Made by a program: the position numbers and the translations under genes. Below, piece after piece: positions 1 to 9,943 of a DNA stretch of 64,000 nucleotides; the stretch's first letter is position 1; every line of letters begins with the position of its first letter. The stretch comes from Symbiodinium natans. Its lineage: Eukaryota; Sar; Dinophyceae; Suessiales; Symbiodiniaceae. Below the pieces are notes generated by a model. The model was given only the letters and a program-made list of their open reading frames with translations. It searched no databases and had not been told where the DNA came from. Location: assembly GCA_905221605.1 (NCBI GenBank), contig CAJNDS010002109.1:470168-534167 (forward strand), given 5' to 3'.

Positions 1-279
1 CAGGAAATGCTCGACAGTGGCTTGTTCGACACGTCGTGGTCGTTGGGCGACATCGTGGCCTTGGACGATGAGTCCGAGGGTCGGCAGGGCTCGGGCGGTG
101 GTGATGCTGGTGACAAGAAGGCCCGCTTGGCAGAGTTCCCCCCCGTAGAAGGGGGGGAGACTCTCCAGGAAATGTTGGGGCAGTATAAGAAGTGTTGCTT
201 AAACAAACGTGCCCTGCACAAAACGACCAGAGACCGCCTCAAGTCCGAGAATGCTTCTGGCCATGAGACTCCCATCTGA
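1..279 (+). CDS. Candidate 5' exon of the transposase-like gene (partial)
   Basis: The frame is open from the first base to a TGA at 277-279 and has non-repeat composition: an acidic Gly/Asp-rich stretch followed by a Lys/Arg-rich stretch (motif QYKKCCLNKRALHKTTRDR). It lies upstream and on the same strand as the following gene. No clean donor was found that joins it to the exon ending at 717, although a GT at about 213 leaves a compatible phase. It could be the beginning of that gene, the end of another gene, or a broken copy. Unrecognised by domain. Confidence 0.4.
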   Translation, partial: QEMLDSGLFDTSWSLGDIVALDDESEGRQGSGGGDAGDKKARLAEFPPVEGGETLQEMLGQYKKCCLNKRALHKTTRDRLKSENASGHETPI

Positions 280-657
280 ATAGCAAAGGCATTGCGCACA
301 AGCTTTTTGTAGTGGGGAAAATAGTCACACCGAGAGAGAGAGAGAGATATATATATGTACACACGTATACACACACATGTAAAAAAAAAAATATATATAT
401 ATATATACATATGCACACAGATAAACGTATTATATTAGTGTATGAGGATAGGTACATGTAGGGTTTTGAATGTGAGGAAAGCATCTATAACAAGTGTGTG
501 TGTGTGTGACGCACACACTCTCTTCGTGCTTTCTGATCAATCACCCCGAAAACCCAATATAATCCCTATTCAAAACCCCATAAAGCTTGAACCTCTAAAC
601 CCCACAAACCCTATATAAGCCCTTCTAAAACTTATAAACCTTATAAAGCCACGAAAG

Positions 658-3600
658 TGTCTGACCTCCAAGGGATGACCTTGCCGAGCTGGACAAGTGT
701 GCGGGCTGCTTGGACAGGTATGGTAGAGGGCTGTCAACCAGAAAGTGCTTCAGTTTACATAGGGCTTACACTCTGGGCATTGGGCTGCTTTAGGGTTTGG
801 TCTGAAGGGGTTAGGGGAGGCTTGAGTTTATGTGTGCTTCTATAGGGCTGTTGGTTCCTTCATGGGGTTCGGACATGGGACATGGGTCTGGGGTTTGTGC
901 CTAGCGAAAGGGCCTTGTGTGCTTTTACACAGTTCAGGATGGAAGGTGTCAGGCCTTGGAGCTTTGAGTTTCCAGAGGCCTTGTGTATAGTAAAGGGTTT
1001 GGGGTTCATAATTCATAAGTGTTTATAGGTTTAGGGTTTACAGGATCTAGAGGCTTTCTAGGGTTATAGGGCTTATAGAGGGTGTTTTGGGTTAAAGGGC
1101 TACTGGGCAGCCTGGGCAGGCAGTCGAAATGGTCATGCGCCCTGGTTCTCACTCTGTCCCCTAAAGCCTAAACCCTAAACCTTAATTTTTATAAATCCTA
1201 AACCCTAAACCCTATAAGCCCTAAACCCTATCAAACCTCCACCCTATAAACCCTATAGACCCTAAACCCTAAACCCTGTAAACCCAAAACCCTAGAAACC
1301 CTACACCCTATATAAACCCTATAAACCCTTTAAACCCTATAATCCCTAAACCCTATAAACCCTATAAACCCTATAAACCCTATAAACCCTATAAACCCTT
1401 TAAACCCTATAAACCCTATAAACCCTATAAACCCTATAACCCTATATAAGCCCTATAAACATCTCTGTTCGCGGGATTTGGGGTTGGGATTTCGGAGGTG
1501 CTGCTCTTCCTCTGTAGTGTAATCCCCTACAACGAAAAACAGGAACTCTACACAGGAGCCTTTGAGACCCTTTACACCCCATACAAAGTCTTCCAGCCCT
1601 GCAACCCTGCAACCAATGAAGTGCCAATCCATTGGATGTTTCGGCCTGAAACATGTATGTAGGTTTGCGCAGCGCAGTTATGTATGTTAGGATGGTTTTA
1701 TATGTTAGTTTTTATAGGGCTTATACAGGGTGTACTGTTTAAGGGTTCGTAAGGGTCTTTCTTGTATAAATATAAGGTGGTTTGTGGCTGAATGTGTATC
1801 ATATTCCTAAAGGGTGATGCCTCTATATAAACCCTGAACCCTGTGTGTAAATAACCCTATATATGATGTAAACCCGAAACCCTATACGAAGCACCGCCCA
1901 GGTGAACTGAACAAGCTCTATTCCCAGATGACCGCCCTCGAGGTGACCCCTGCTGGGAACATGCCAGGGCCCCCAGACGTCATCACGTCGCAACGTTCTC
2001 CTCCGGCGTAGCGTGTGCAGGGTACTTATGTGCTGCGTGTGCTTTACATTTGTATAAATACCTGCTAGCTTTCGTGAAATAAGGAAGGCATCCTATGCCA
2101 CTATCTGCGAAAACATCCGTGCCCAGTCCCTTGGCGAGCATCATAGACTGGTGGAATGGGCCGGGGTCGGACGTCTCTATCTGAGGGCGATCACTTTCAA
2201 CAACAAGTACTCGATGGTCAAGAGACCTGCCTGTAATTATGTGTGCAGGTGCATGTGTGTCGTACCGTGTTTGTCAGACCTCTGTCAACAAAAAAATCAG
2301 ATCATGAAGTGTATATAGTGCCCCCCCTCCCACCTGCCCAGGACCCACTTTCAGAAGGCTGTGCCGAAAGCGAAAGCCAAGAGCAAAGCAGCAGCCAAAC
2401 CTGAGTGAGTGTATATACATATATGCACTCTGGATGAAATCCGCTGGGGGTGTATTGCACATGTGCAGTGTAAGGGTGCGCTTGAGTGTTTAGGGTTTAG
2501 GGTTTAGGGTTTCGATGTGGTGTTATTATAGGGTCGATTTAGGGATAGGGTTTTCTGGGGCTAGAGGGTGTATACATACAGGGTTGCGCAGAGCTGCTTA
2601 GCATCACATGTGCTTTCAAACAGCGGTCTCCTCCTCAGCATCTTCGACCATGATCTGACGTGTTCCCCTGAGCGGGAATGTGAAAGATGTGATCCGGGGC
2701 TGCAAGCCCTGACAGTGCAAAAAGTAAAACCCTAAACCCTTCCAACCCTGTGCATAGCCCTAGATATAGCCTGGCTTAGAGGACTTCTGTGTGCGAGGTT
2801 TATTGGGTTCACAGGTGTAAAAGGGATCTTCTTAACCGACGTCCGGGCATAAACTGTGCTGCAGCCCAGGGTCGCCCTTGAAGGCCATGGATGGTATATA
2901 TTCCCTGTGTATCCCGAACCCTAAACCCTAAAACCTCTTATAAACCCTATATATAAATCAATAAATAAAAAAAATATATATATATATAAACCCTAAACCC
3001 CATAAACCCTATATAAACCCCGAACCCTAAACCCGAACTAAAGCCAAAACAAGCCTATGTGAGCTGATGTGGTCGAAATGGCTTTGCTGCGCTGATCGGC
3101 AAAAACCGGCTACTTTTGTGCAAGCTCTGATGAGCTAATTCGATTGGGGTCAGTGAATGGCCTGTGAAGCTTGGCTGAGTGTTTTTTGGATGCTGAGCCA
3201 TGTGTGCCCTGATGAGCTTCGGTGGTGAACCTACATATAGAGGGGGTGCTTACTACACGCTATCTGACCCTTGACCATGGAGCTCGGGGGATGGCAGCGT
3301 CACTGATCCAAGGGTGGGCGTCGTGGAGCGATTGCATGTGCTGTGTAAGATGTACATAAGTAACTGAGGAGTCATCGCCCATGTCAGTATGTGTGTGTAT
3401 ATGTGTGCAACGCGTCAGTTCCAGCGCCAGTTCGAGCTGTGCGTGTGTGGGGTGAAGAAAAGAGAGAACAATAATTGCGTGGAGCTCTCTGCGTCCATAT
3501 GTACTTCATCCCCTATGTATAACCCACGCAAGCCTTATATGGCCTGAAACCCTGAACACCCTTTCTATCAACCAAAGCCATGTGCTAGCCCTATAAACCC

Positions 3601-6600
3601 TATACAAACAATATATATATATATATATATAAACCCTAAACCCTAAAGACCCTATAAACCCTAAACCGTAAACCCTACAACTCATTGCCTCGACAGGTGC
3701 CATTCTGGCAAAGCATCAGCCACTGGATCCGGATGGAGATTGCCTGGGGCCAGTGCTGGACACATTTGCTGCCCCTTGGGTTTTTAAAGAGTGGAGTTTG
3801 GGGGTTTGTATAGGGTCTCTGTAAACGGAGTGTTCGGGTTTGTCTGGTGTTTCTGGGAGGGCTGTTTATTGGACTTTGGGGGTGTAGGGGGAGGGGGGTT
3901 GGGGGAGGTGGGTCTATAGGCTTTCTAAATAGGGTTGAAGGGCAACATTGAGGGTCTAGGGGTTACACATCTACTGTCTACATAATGAGTGTGCCAAAAT
4001 AAGAAAAGTGAAACAAACTATATGCTCGCAAAGTAATGCGCCTACGTCGTTTCATGCTCTGCAAATTCCGAATGCTATGACCCAGAACATTGCCTTTATA
4101 TCGTTCAGGTTAGCCTCTGCAGAAAGCATGTCAGTACCACAACACCCGCCCCCCCCCCCCCCCCCCCCCCCCCGCTTCCCCTGGAGTATCCCAAAGTGCA
4201 AAGCTTTGTATGTCCATCCGAAACAAAGAACGTTATGCAGGAGACCACTGCATCAAAGGCGGCTACTCTAGCAGCTGGAGCAGGCAAATCTATGCTGCTG
4301 GCCCACAATGATGAAGGGGTGATTCTTCAAATGCTGGGCCAAGGCCACATGGCTGAGTTTGGGCAACTACCGAAGAATTTGAACAATGTCGCCAGAAACC
4401 TTGGAGTGCGCCTGCGGAGACTGGGGTTCATGCTGAAGGTTCCGATTGCGCATGTGCAGGCCAACTCCTGCTGCAGCACATCTTTGTGGCTCCCTATAAC
4501 TCCGATGAACCCTATATAAACCCTGTATACACCCGAAACCCGATATATGTGTAGGAGGCAGTAAGTATCCTGAAGGTTCTCTCTCCTACGAGAAACCTAC
4601 AAGGGTTGAGGGTATTCAGGGTTCCTGGGCTAGCTTCTTCGCTGTTGGGGGATTGTAATTATGAACAGTAGCATGGGTGGCTGATCCCTATAGCCATTTT
4701 TTGGTTGTATAAATCAAACACAGGACGGCAACAATGACCCTGACAGGTTCAGTATGCTCTGGGGTTTGGTTGTGGCAATCATCCCTACCTCAAGGTGACA
4801 GACTTTGCGAACCTTCTGTTGAGTAGAAAGGACTGGAGGAGCAAACTTTTGCCTGATGATCCACATGTGGAACTGCTGTCTTTTTGGCGGAAATACGAAA
4901 CCATAGCGCCGCAGCACCAAGTCTTCAGAAGCCACGGTGACAAATTGCACCGATGCGTACCGATTCACTTACATGGTGATGAAGGGACATCATTTGGAAA
5001 GAAAGGTTTGTTTCAGTTTTCGTGGTCGCCCCTGCTGTCGGCCGGCGCATGTGGATTGAACCGCTACTTTATGATCACACAAATTCTTCATAAGTATTAC
5101 GCGAAGCTTGCAAAGGGGAACTTTAAGGGCAACCCAGCGCTGGATACACTGATGCGGGCTGGTGTCCAGTCATGCCTTGAGGCATTCACTAGTGGAGTTG
5201 GCTCTGGTGATGATACTTGGTACCTGGTGACGCTCGGGTTAACCGGTGATCATGTATTTCATTCGTGCCTTGCCCGCACGTACTGTGATTCCATTGCTGT
5301 TTCTTTATAGTAGCTGGGTTAGCTGTGCATACTGTTTTCACGCAATCATAGATTTAGGTCGTTGTTTTTTCGCTCTGACTTTGTGCAATATGCCCTGCTG
5401 TGGCTACATAATGATAGGGGTCTAGAAGGTTTATATAGGGTTTCTGTATAGGGTTTATCGGTTTTGTAGGTTTTATAGGTTTTATAGGTTTATAGGGTTC
5501 ATAGGCTTTATAAATAGGGTTTACAAGCCGAACTGCACTACTGGAGCCATGTATATGATGCTTATATATACCCAGTGTGCATCCCTGACAACACTGCAGG
5601 GCTCCTTGTGAAGCAGGTGCATGTCAGGAGGACCTGTGGTCACATGGGGCATGTGTGGTGGGTAGACTCTATATACGCAGGGGAAGGCCTTTTCAGGGTA
5701 TTGTATGATTTTCATCGATGCTTCTATGCAGGTAGATATCATCTTTTGGATATACTATAACCCTATGTTGGGAACATCGATGACACTGAGCCACAATTTG
5801 CTTACTAAGGAAAGCCATGCACCTTGTGAGGAATCACTTGAGACCGGATGTCTGCCCGCATTGTGAGGCGAACACTTCCTCCATTCCGTTCGAAGATGTT
5901 TCTGCAAATGCAAAATGGCTTGGCACGATCGGAGCTTCGAAGCCTTGGGTCGAACCGCATGTGTTTGAAATGCTCCCAGGCGGGGCTGACCCCAGCTTCA
6001 TCAAGCTGGACACTTTCCACCTTGGCCCTTTGGGTGCTGGATACTATTTGGCCCCATCTGTGCTATGTGTTTTGGTTGCTTATTTCAAGCACTTCACCCC
6101 ACTTGATGGGAAAACTGATGTGGAAAGCCGACTTGCTGTCGCGCACAACAGTTTCATGTCGTATTGCAAGGCCACATCCCGTACACCGAGGGACCTGAAA
6201 CAGTTCACAAAGAGCAACTTGCACTGGCCCTCGCAGGCTTCGTATCCCATGCTTTCATGTAAGGCAGGGGATACAATCATGCTGCTGCAGTGGCTCCAGG
6301 ATTATCTAACAAGTGTGCCACTCGATCTCTCCGATGACCTTCTCCGCTACAGCCTTGAGGCGATCTCAGCGTTCAACGCTTTCTGGCATCTCTTGTATAA
6401 AGCTGAGAGTCGCATTTGGTGGAGTCAGAGCGAAGCGGCTACTGGTCTGATCGCGTTAACTGGCTTTTTGCGCTCTTATCAGGCCGCTGCCAAAGAAAGC
6501 TTAGCACGGCGGCTGGGCCTGTGTAAGTAGCAGTTTGTGTGCTCTTTGGGGTGCCCCTGTGTTTAGCATAACACACCTGGCTTACACATATAGGGTGAAC

Positions 6601-7046
6601 GTTTGGGGACAGGTCTTCAAAAAGGTGTCTTCCTTCTGTTAGGGTGCTATTATGCAATGTACTATTTGCGTTACAATAGTGGACAAAAACGCAAGGCTAA
6701 CTTTTTACATTTCTCTATATACCCCCTACCCAGCACCCGCCCCACCCCCGCCCCGGCTGGTGACAGGCGCCTGAGCTTCTTCAACATCGTGCCAAAGGTC
6801 CACTTCCTGGCGCATGTGGCTGTTGAGCTTCATCAAGCTTTGGAGCGGGGCTCATCTATATTGAACCCCTCTGTGTGGTCTACACAGATGGCCGAAGATT
6901 ATGTGGGAGCTCTTTGTAAGATGTCGCTGAATGTTCATCCGGCAAATGTTGCCAAACGCAACCTGGAGAAGTATCTTGTACGGGCCCGGAGAGAGTGGCT
7001 CAAAGAATCTGCACGGAATGAGAAAAGGCTGCTTCGGGACAGCTGA
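658..7046 (+). CDS. Multi-exon gene for a transposase-like, dinoflagellate-type large-family protein
   Basis: Exons that join in frame with mostly GT-AG introns: up to 717, 1902-2007, 2084-2248, 2342-2404, 2639-2723, 2865-2893, 3054-3117, about 3241-3344, 3697-3779 or further, 4241-4438, 4747-5279, 5810-6520, 6767-7046 (stop 7044-7046). One join (3117 to 3241) does not fit a simple GT donor. Three acidic motifs fall in order: HGDEG (Asp at 4978-4980), KLDTFH (Asp at 6009-6011) and AEDYVG (Glu at 6894-6896). A CPHC motif (5853-5864) precedes the second. I recognise the general pattern from abundant uncharacterised dinoflagellate proteins. A DDE-type (RNase H-like) transposase origin is an inference from motif order, not established. 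There are no in-frame stops in the joined main exons, so the copy may be intact. The 5' end is not fixed and may lie before the window. Confidence 0.75.
1181..1446. repeat. CCCTATAAA / CCCTAAA array inside an intron
   Basis: About 265 bp of degenerate telomere-type units in which many repeats have become the 9-mer CCCTATAAA, alternating with CCCTAAA, CCCTTTAAA and CCCTATATAA. It lies in the intron between 717 and 1902 of the transposase-like gene. Confidence 0.9.
1902..2723 (+). CDS. Four small N-terminal exons of the transposase-like gene
   Basis: Exons 1902-2007, 2084-2248, 2342-2404 and 2639-2723 join in phase. Donors GT at 2008, 2249, 2405 and 2724; acceptors AG at 2082-2083, 2340-2341 and 2637-2638. 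The 165-bp second exon reads as ordinary globular protein (motif EHHRLVEWAGVGRLYLRAI). The third is Lys/Ala-rich (KAVPKAKAKSKAAAK), a possible basic linker. The fourth carries CSPERECERC, a possible metal-binding cluster. The introns (76-234 bp) hold TTTAGGG-type and TATA-rich sequence. Confidence 0.6.
2865..3779 (+). CDS. Short middle exons of the transposase-like gene
   Basis: Proposed exons 2865-2893, 3054-3117, about 3241-3344 and 3697-3779. The last two join in phase across GTAAGA...CAG and give a tryptophan-rich stretch (WIRMEIAWGQCWTHLLPLG). The first two are supported only by phase and GT/AG. The junction 3117 to 3241 does not close in frame with a GT donor, so one boundary is wrong, non-canonical or mutated. 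Introns include a (TA)n tract at 3611-3630 and CCCTATAAA-type repeats. Confidence 0.45.
4241..4438 (+). CDS. 66-codon exon of the transposase-like gene
   Basis: Sixty-six complete codons between TTATGCAG and AAG/GTTCCG, in phase with the next exon at 4747. The sequence is protein-like (motif MLGQGHMAEFGQLPKNLNNV, then a basic run RLRRLGFMLK). A P-loop-like string AGAGKS occurs near its start, but it lacks the spacing of a full Walker A motif and I do not call it an ATP site. A poly-C tract (4149-4173) lies in the preceding intron. Confidence 0.65.
4747..5279 (+). CDS. Large exon with HGDEG motif (first acidic motif) of the transposase-like gene
   Basis: Starts after CCTGACAG and ends before GT at 5280-5281; 177 codons plus two bases, no stop. 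It carries HLHGDEGTSFGKKGLFQFSW, with the candidate catalytic Asp at 4978-4980, followed by a region rich in aromatic and Lys residues. In the dinoflagellate family I recall, the equivalent segment is the best conserved. The GTG at 4795 is internal and not a start. It joins in phase to 5810 by the split codon AC/G. Confidence 0.75.
5810..6520 (+). CDS. Large exon with CPHC and LDTFH motifs of the transposase-like gene
   Basis: Acceptor CTAAG at 5805-5809, donor GTGTAAG at 6521. It encodes RPDVCPHCEA (possible zinc-binding pair), then SKPWVEPHVFEMLPGG and FIKLDTFHLGPLGAG, with the second candidate catalytic Asp at 6009-6011. A long, mostly helical region of about 150 residues follows without any stop, as expected if D2 and the final Glu are separated by a large insertion. 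Confidence 0.75.
6767..7046 (+). CDS. Last exon with EDYVG motif of the transposase-like gene
   Basis: Acceptor GGTGACAG at 6759-6766, or alternatively CCCAG at 6733; both keep phase. It carries FFNIVPKVHFLAH and MAEDYVGALCKMS, with the third acidic candidate (Glu 6894-6896, Asp 6897-6899). It ends in a very basic helix (YLVRARREWLKESARNEKR) and a TGA at 7044-7046. A 31-base poly-C tract lies about 230 bp downstream. Confidence 0.75.
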
Positions 7047-8333
7047 AATTAAGAAAATTAGGCAGCCCATGTTTGGGCCCTCGACCACAAGACTTTGTGA
7101 TCGTGTATAGATAGATGGGTGCTGTGGGTTCAAGCTGTTCGAGAAGTTCGAGGGCTCTTTCGGCTGGATGCTCTGCTACGAATGTGCAAACTCACCGTGG
7201 AACCAGCAAAAAAGGCCTTCACCCGATAAGTATAAAAAGCCCGTCGCCCGATAAAGTATAAGACCTTTCGGACAAACTCCTCCCCCCCCCCCCCCCCCCC
7301 CCCCCCCAACCATGGGTGTCCTGCCTCCACATCCTTCTCATCACTGGCCGTCGCGAGGCATGGAGCCAAGGGCATACAGGGTGTGAGGATTTCAATCTTC
7401 GAAGTCTTGACTCAGAAGCTTCGAAACGTTTAGGTCGGGTAAAGATGTGGTAGTGGGAGTAATTTCAAGGCTTCATGAGAGATAGGTGGTTATAGATCTG
7501 TGGTGGGCTGTTTGCCCATACTTCAGTGGCTTCTGAGTGTGAGCCGACTCTTCATGCATGGCCCCCCTAAATGCCCTAATTTCTATGTATAATAATTTTT
7601 GGTCTGACCTAAAATTCTTGGACGCTCCTCCGGGAGACCCAAAAGGAACTACAAAGGAGCCTTGGGGTAGAGTTGAGGGCTGAGAGGTTTTCAGGCTTGG
7701 GGCTTACAGTTTGTAGATGGCAGGGTCTATAGGCTTTGTGGGGGTTACGGCCTAAGGGGTACATGAGGCATAAGGCTGGGACATCAAACCGATTCTGCCT
7801 TTGAGAAGGTGCGAATGCGTGTAGACCCTGAACTCCAAACACTTACTCTCTGGACATCCCCAGTTCTACGGGGGCTCCCGGTGTAGAGGGCACAGCCCAT
7901 GTCCGATTTTTGGAGAGCAAGGCTTGTGGCCCGCCATGTAGGGCTTGAGGTCGGTTCATAGGGTTTGGGGAATGTATGTAGGGGCTGAAAACACGGTTTT
8001 GGGCTTTCCCAGCCCCATCGCAACCCTAGGACCCTATTATAGCCACCAAACCCGGTTTGACAGGTGCGGAGGAACCTGCGGGAATGGAGATCGGTTCCGG
8101 CGCGAGTTCTCATTTTCAAGGGACTGAACCCAACACCCTTCAGGGTTTAGGATTTATACACTTGGAAAAACCTTGAACCCTGGTCTTAAACCCTTGAACC
8201 TGAATCCCCAAACCCTAACCTTGGCCACGTGCCTGGTCGAATACAGACGACATGGGCTGCTTTCCGCGAAGCACGCGAGGGTTACAGGCCAAGTTGAGTT
8301 GGCAGCTGACTTCTTGAGCCACGGATGCAGGTT

Positions 8334-8752
8334 GAAGGGTCTAGGACAAACCCATAAACCCCAAACTGGAACACCCTAAAAACCCATTATACCTAAAACT
8401 GCCTAAAAACCGTTTTGGGCTTTCAGAGGGCTGGGTAATTAAGGGGTTTAGGGAGCCTGGGGCCCAAAGGTATACACCCGCAGGCTTTTGAATGATAAAT
8501 GCCCTGAACGAACGGCCTTCTTGACGCAAATCGGAGCCAGCCAAACCCGATTCACCCATCGAATGACTGCGGGTTCAGACTCGTATCCGAGCTTTTAATT
8601 TAGTTTCCCAGCGCATCGAGATCTCCGGGTCTCGAATCGTAACCGGACAAAGCGTTTCCGACAGTTCAGAAGGGTCTAGGACAAAGCCTTAAACCCCAAA
8701 GTGGAAAACCCCAAAACCCTTAACCCTAAAACCGTTTTGGGTTTTGTCAGGG
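8334..8752. repeat. Direct duplication of an approximately 85-bp segment
   Basis: GAAGGGTCTAGGACAAA opens both 8334-8425 and 8668-8752. The two copies run in parallel through CTTAAACCCCAAA-type sequence to AAACCGTTTTGGG. They are diverged and separated by about 240 bp of unique sequence. Confidence 0.75.
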
Positions 8753-8891
8753 GTGATCCAAGAGGGCCGTCTGGCGGAGCCCAAACACCCCCGCATCCTA
8801 GAGGTGTACAGGTTTAGGGTTTAGGGTTTAGGGTTTAGGGCTATATGAGCGACTGCCAAAACCGGCTCGAGGTGCTAATGGACGCAACATG

Positions 8892-9066
8892 AGGGGTGTC
8901 GCTTTTCAAGCGTTCCCACTGTTTTACAGGGTTTTAGCATCAACTATGCACGCTTGATGTTTCTAGGTGTCGCTGTGGGAAAAAACAAGGCTATAACACA
9001 CCCAACGGTTCATTAACTTAGGGGTGTCGCTTTTCAAGTGTTCCCATCGTTTTACCGGGTTTCGGG
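8892..9066. repeat. Direct duplication around GGGGTGTCGCTTTTCAAG
   Basis: GGGGTGTCGCTTTTCAAG followed by GTTCCCA and GTTTTAC occurs near 8892 and again near 9019. It may be one more dispersed-element family or a local duplication. Confidence 0.65.
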
Positions 9067-9222
9067 CATTCGTGTCCACCCCTTACTTAATTGAATGGCT
9101 GGGGGTTTTGGCGCTTGCTCATATGGGTTTACGATGTTCGGGGCTAGGCTAGGGGTTCTGAGTTTCGGCTTGGAGCTTGACCTCGCCAAGTCTTGGGACT
9201 TGGCTAAGCCTCATCGCTACTT

Positions 9223-9385
9223 TGGAGTAAACCCAGGAAAAAAAGGTATATATTTTGTAGGTAGAAGTAGCTAATATAGGAACCCAGAACCCAAACAAAA
9301 GAGTATACACTTTGTAGGTAGAAGTAGCTAATACAGGAACCCAGAACCCAAAAAAAGTACTAAAGTATAGTACTCCAACACCCAG
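9223..9385. mobile_element. TIR element family D (copy 1) with internal tandem duplication
   Basis: Ends TTTGGAGTA ... TACTCCAA are inverted repeats. Inside, GTAGGTAGAAGTAGCTAATA..AGGAACCCAGAACCC is present twice in tandem (about 59 bp apart). A second copy of the family with one internal unit is at 32437-32532. It is too short to code for anything, hence non-autonomous. Confidence 0.75.
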
Positions 9386-9943
9386 TCATGCTTCTTTTTT
9401 GCACACCCACGCCTGCGATGGTGCGTGGTCATCTTAATTGCGCACAGTGCCTTCCAGCACCTCTAACGAAGACCTCTCAGGACAAGCATGTCGCTGACAA
9501 AAGGTCGGGCCATACCTTGCCCAATAGGGTTTAGGATTTTGGGTTTAGGGTTCGGGGTTTAGGGTTTAGGGCTTGGGGGGGGGGGGGGTGTAGGGCTTGT
9601 CCTATAAGGCTTGGGGGTTTGAGGTTTGGGGTTGGCTTGAAGCCCGTGCCCCCCTCACGGCTTTGGGGTGTCGAGGGCTTAGACCTTCTTCCACGGCACT
9701 TTGCTTCTTTTGTTGTCTTGCTAAATGTTAGGGTTTAGGGTTCAGGGTTTATAGGGTTTAGGATTCTCCCTGCCCCATATACTATCCTGCGTGACGACCC
9801 AGTACCTAGAGTGGAGTCTGGCAGCCCAAAACTGGTGTTTAGGATGTAGCTTCCAATGGCCCCCAGCACACCCGCTCCTAAACCCTATACCCCGAAAATC
9901 AAAAAAAAACAGAGCATCGCATGACACCTTGAGCCCTAACCAG

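Larger units (their letters stand above)
7047..9940. other. Stretch with no convincing gene
   Basis: Contains a poly-C tract (7277-7307), scattered telomere-like arrays, two internal duplications and a TIR element. Several short frames are open (for example 8218-8335 on the plus strand, motif TCLVEYRRHGLLSAKHARV) but I could not link them with splice sites. Possible 3' flank of the transposase-like gene and 5' flank of the next plus-strand tract. Confidence 0.5.

Noticed and set aside
4689-4698. TAGCCATTTT, a second short spliced-leader match
   Set aside because: Only 10 bases, inside an intron of the transposase-like gene, with no extension of the match.
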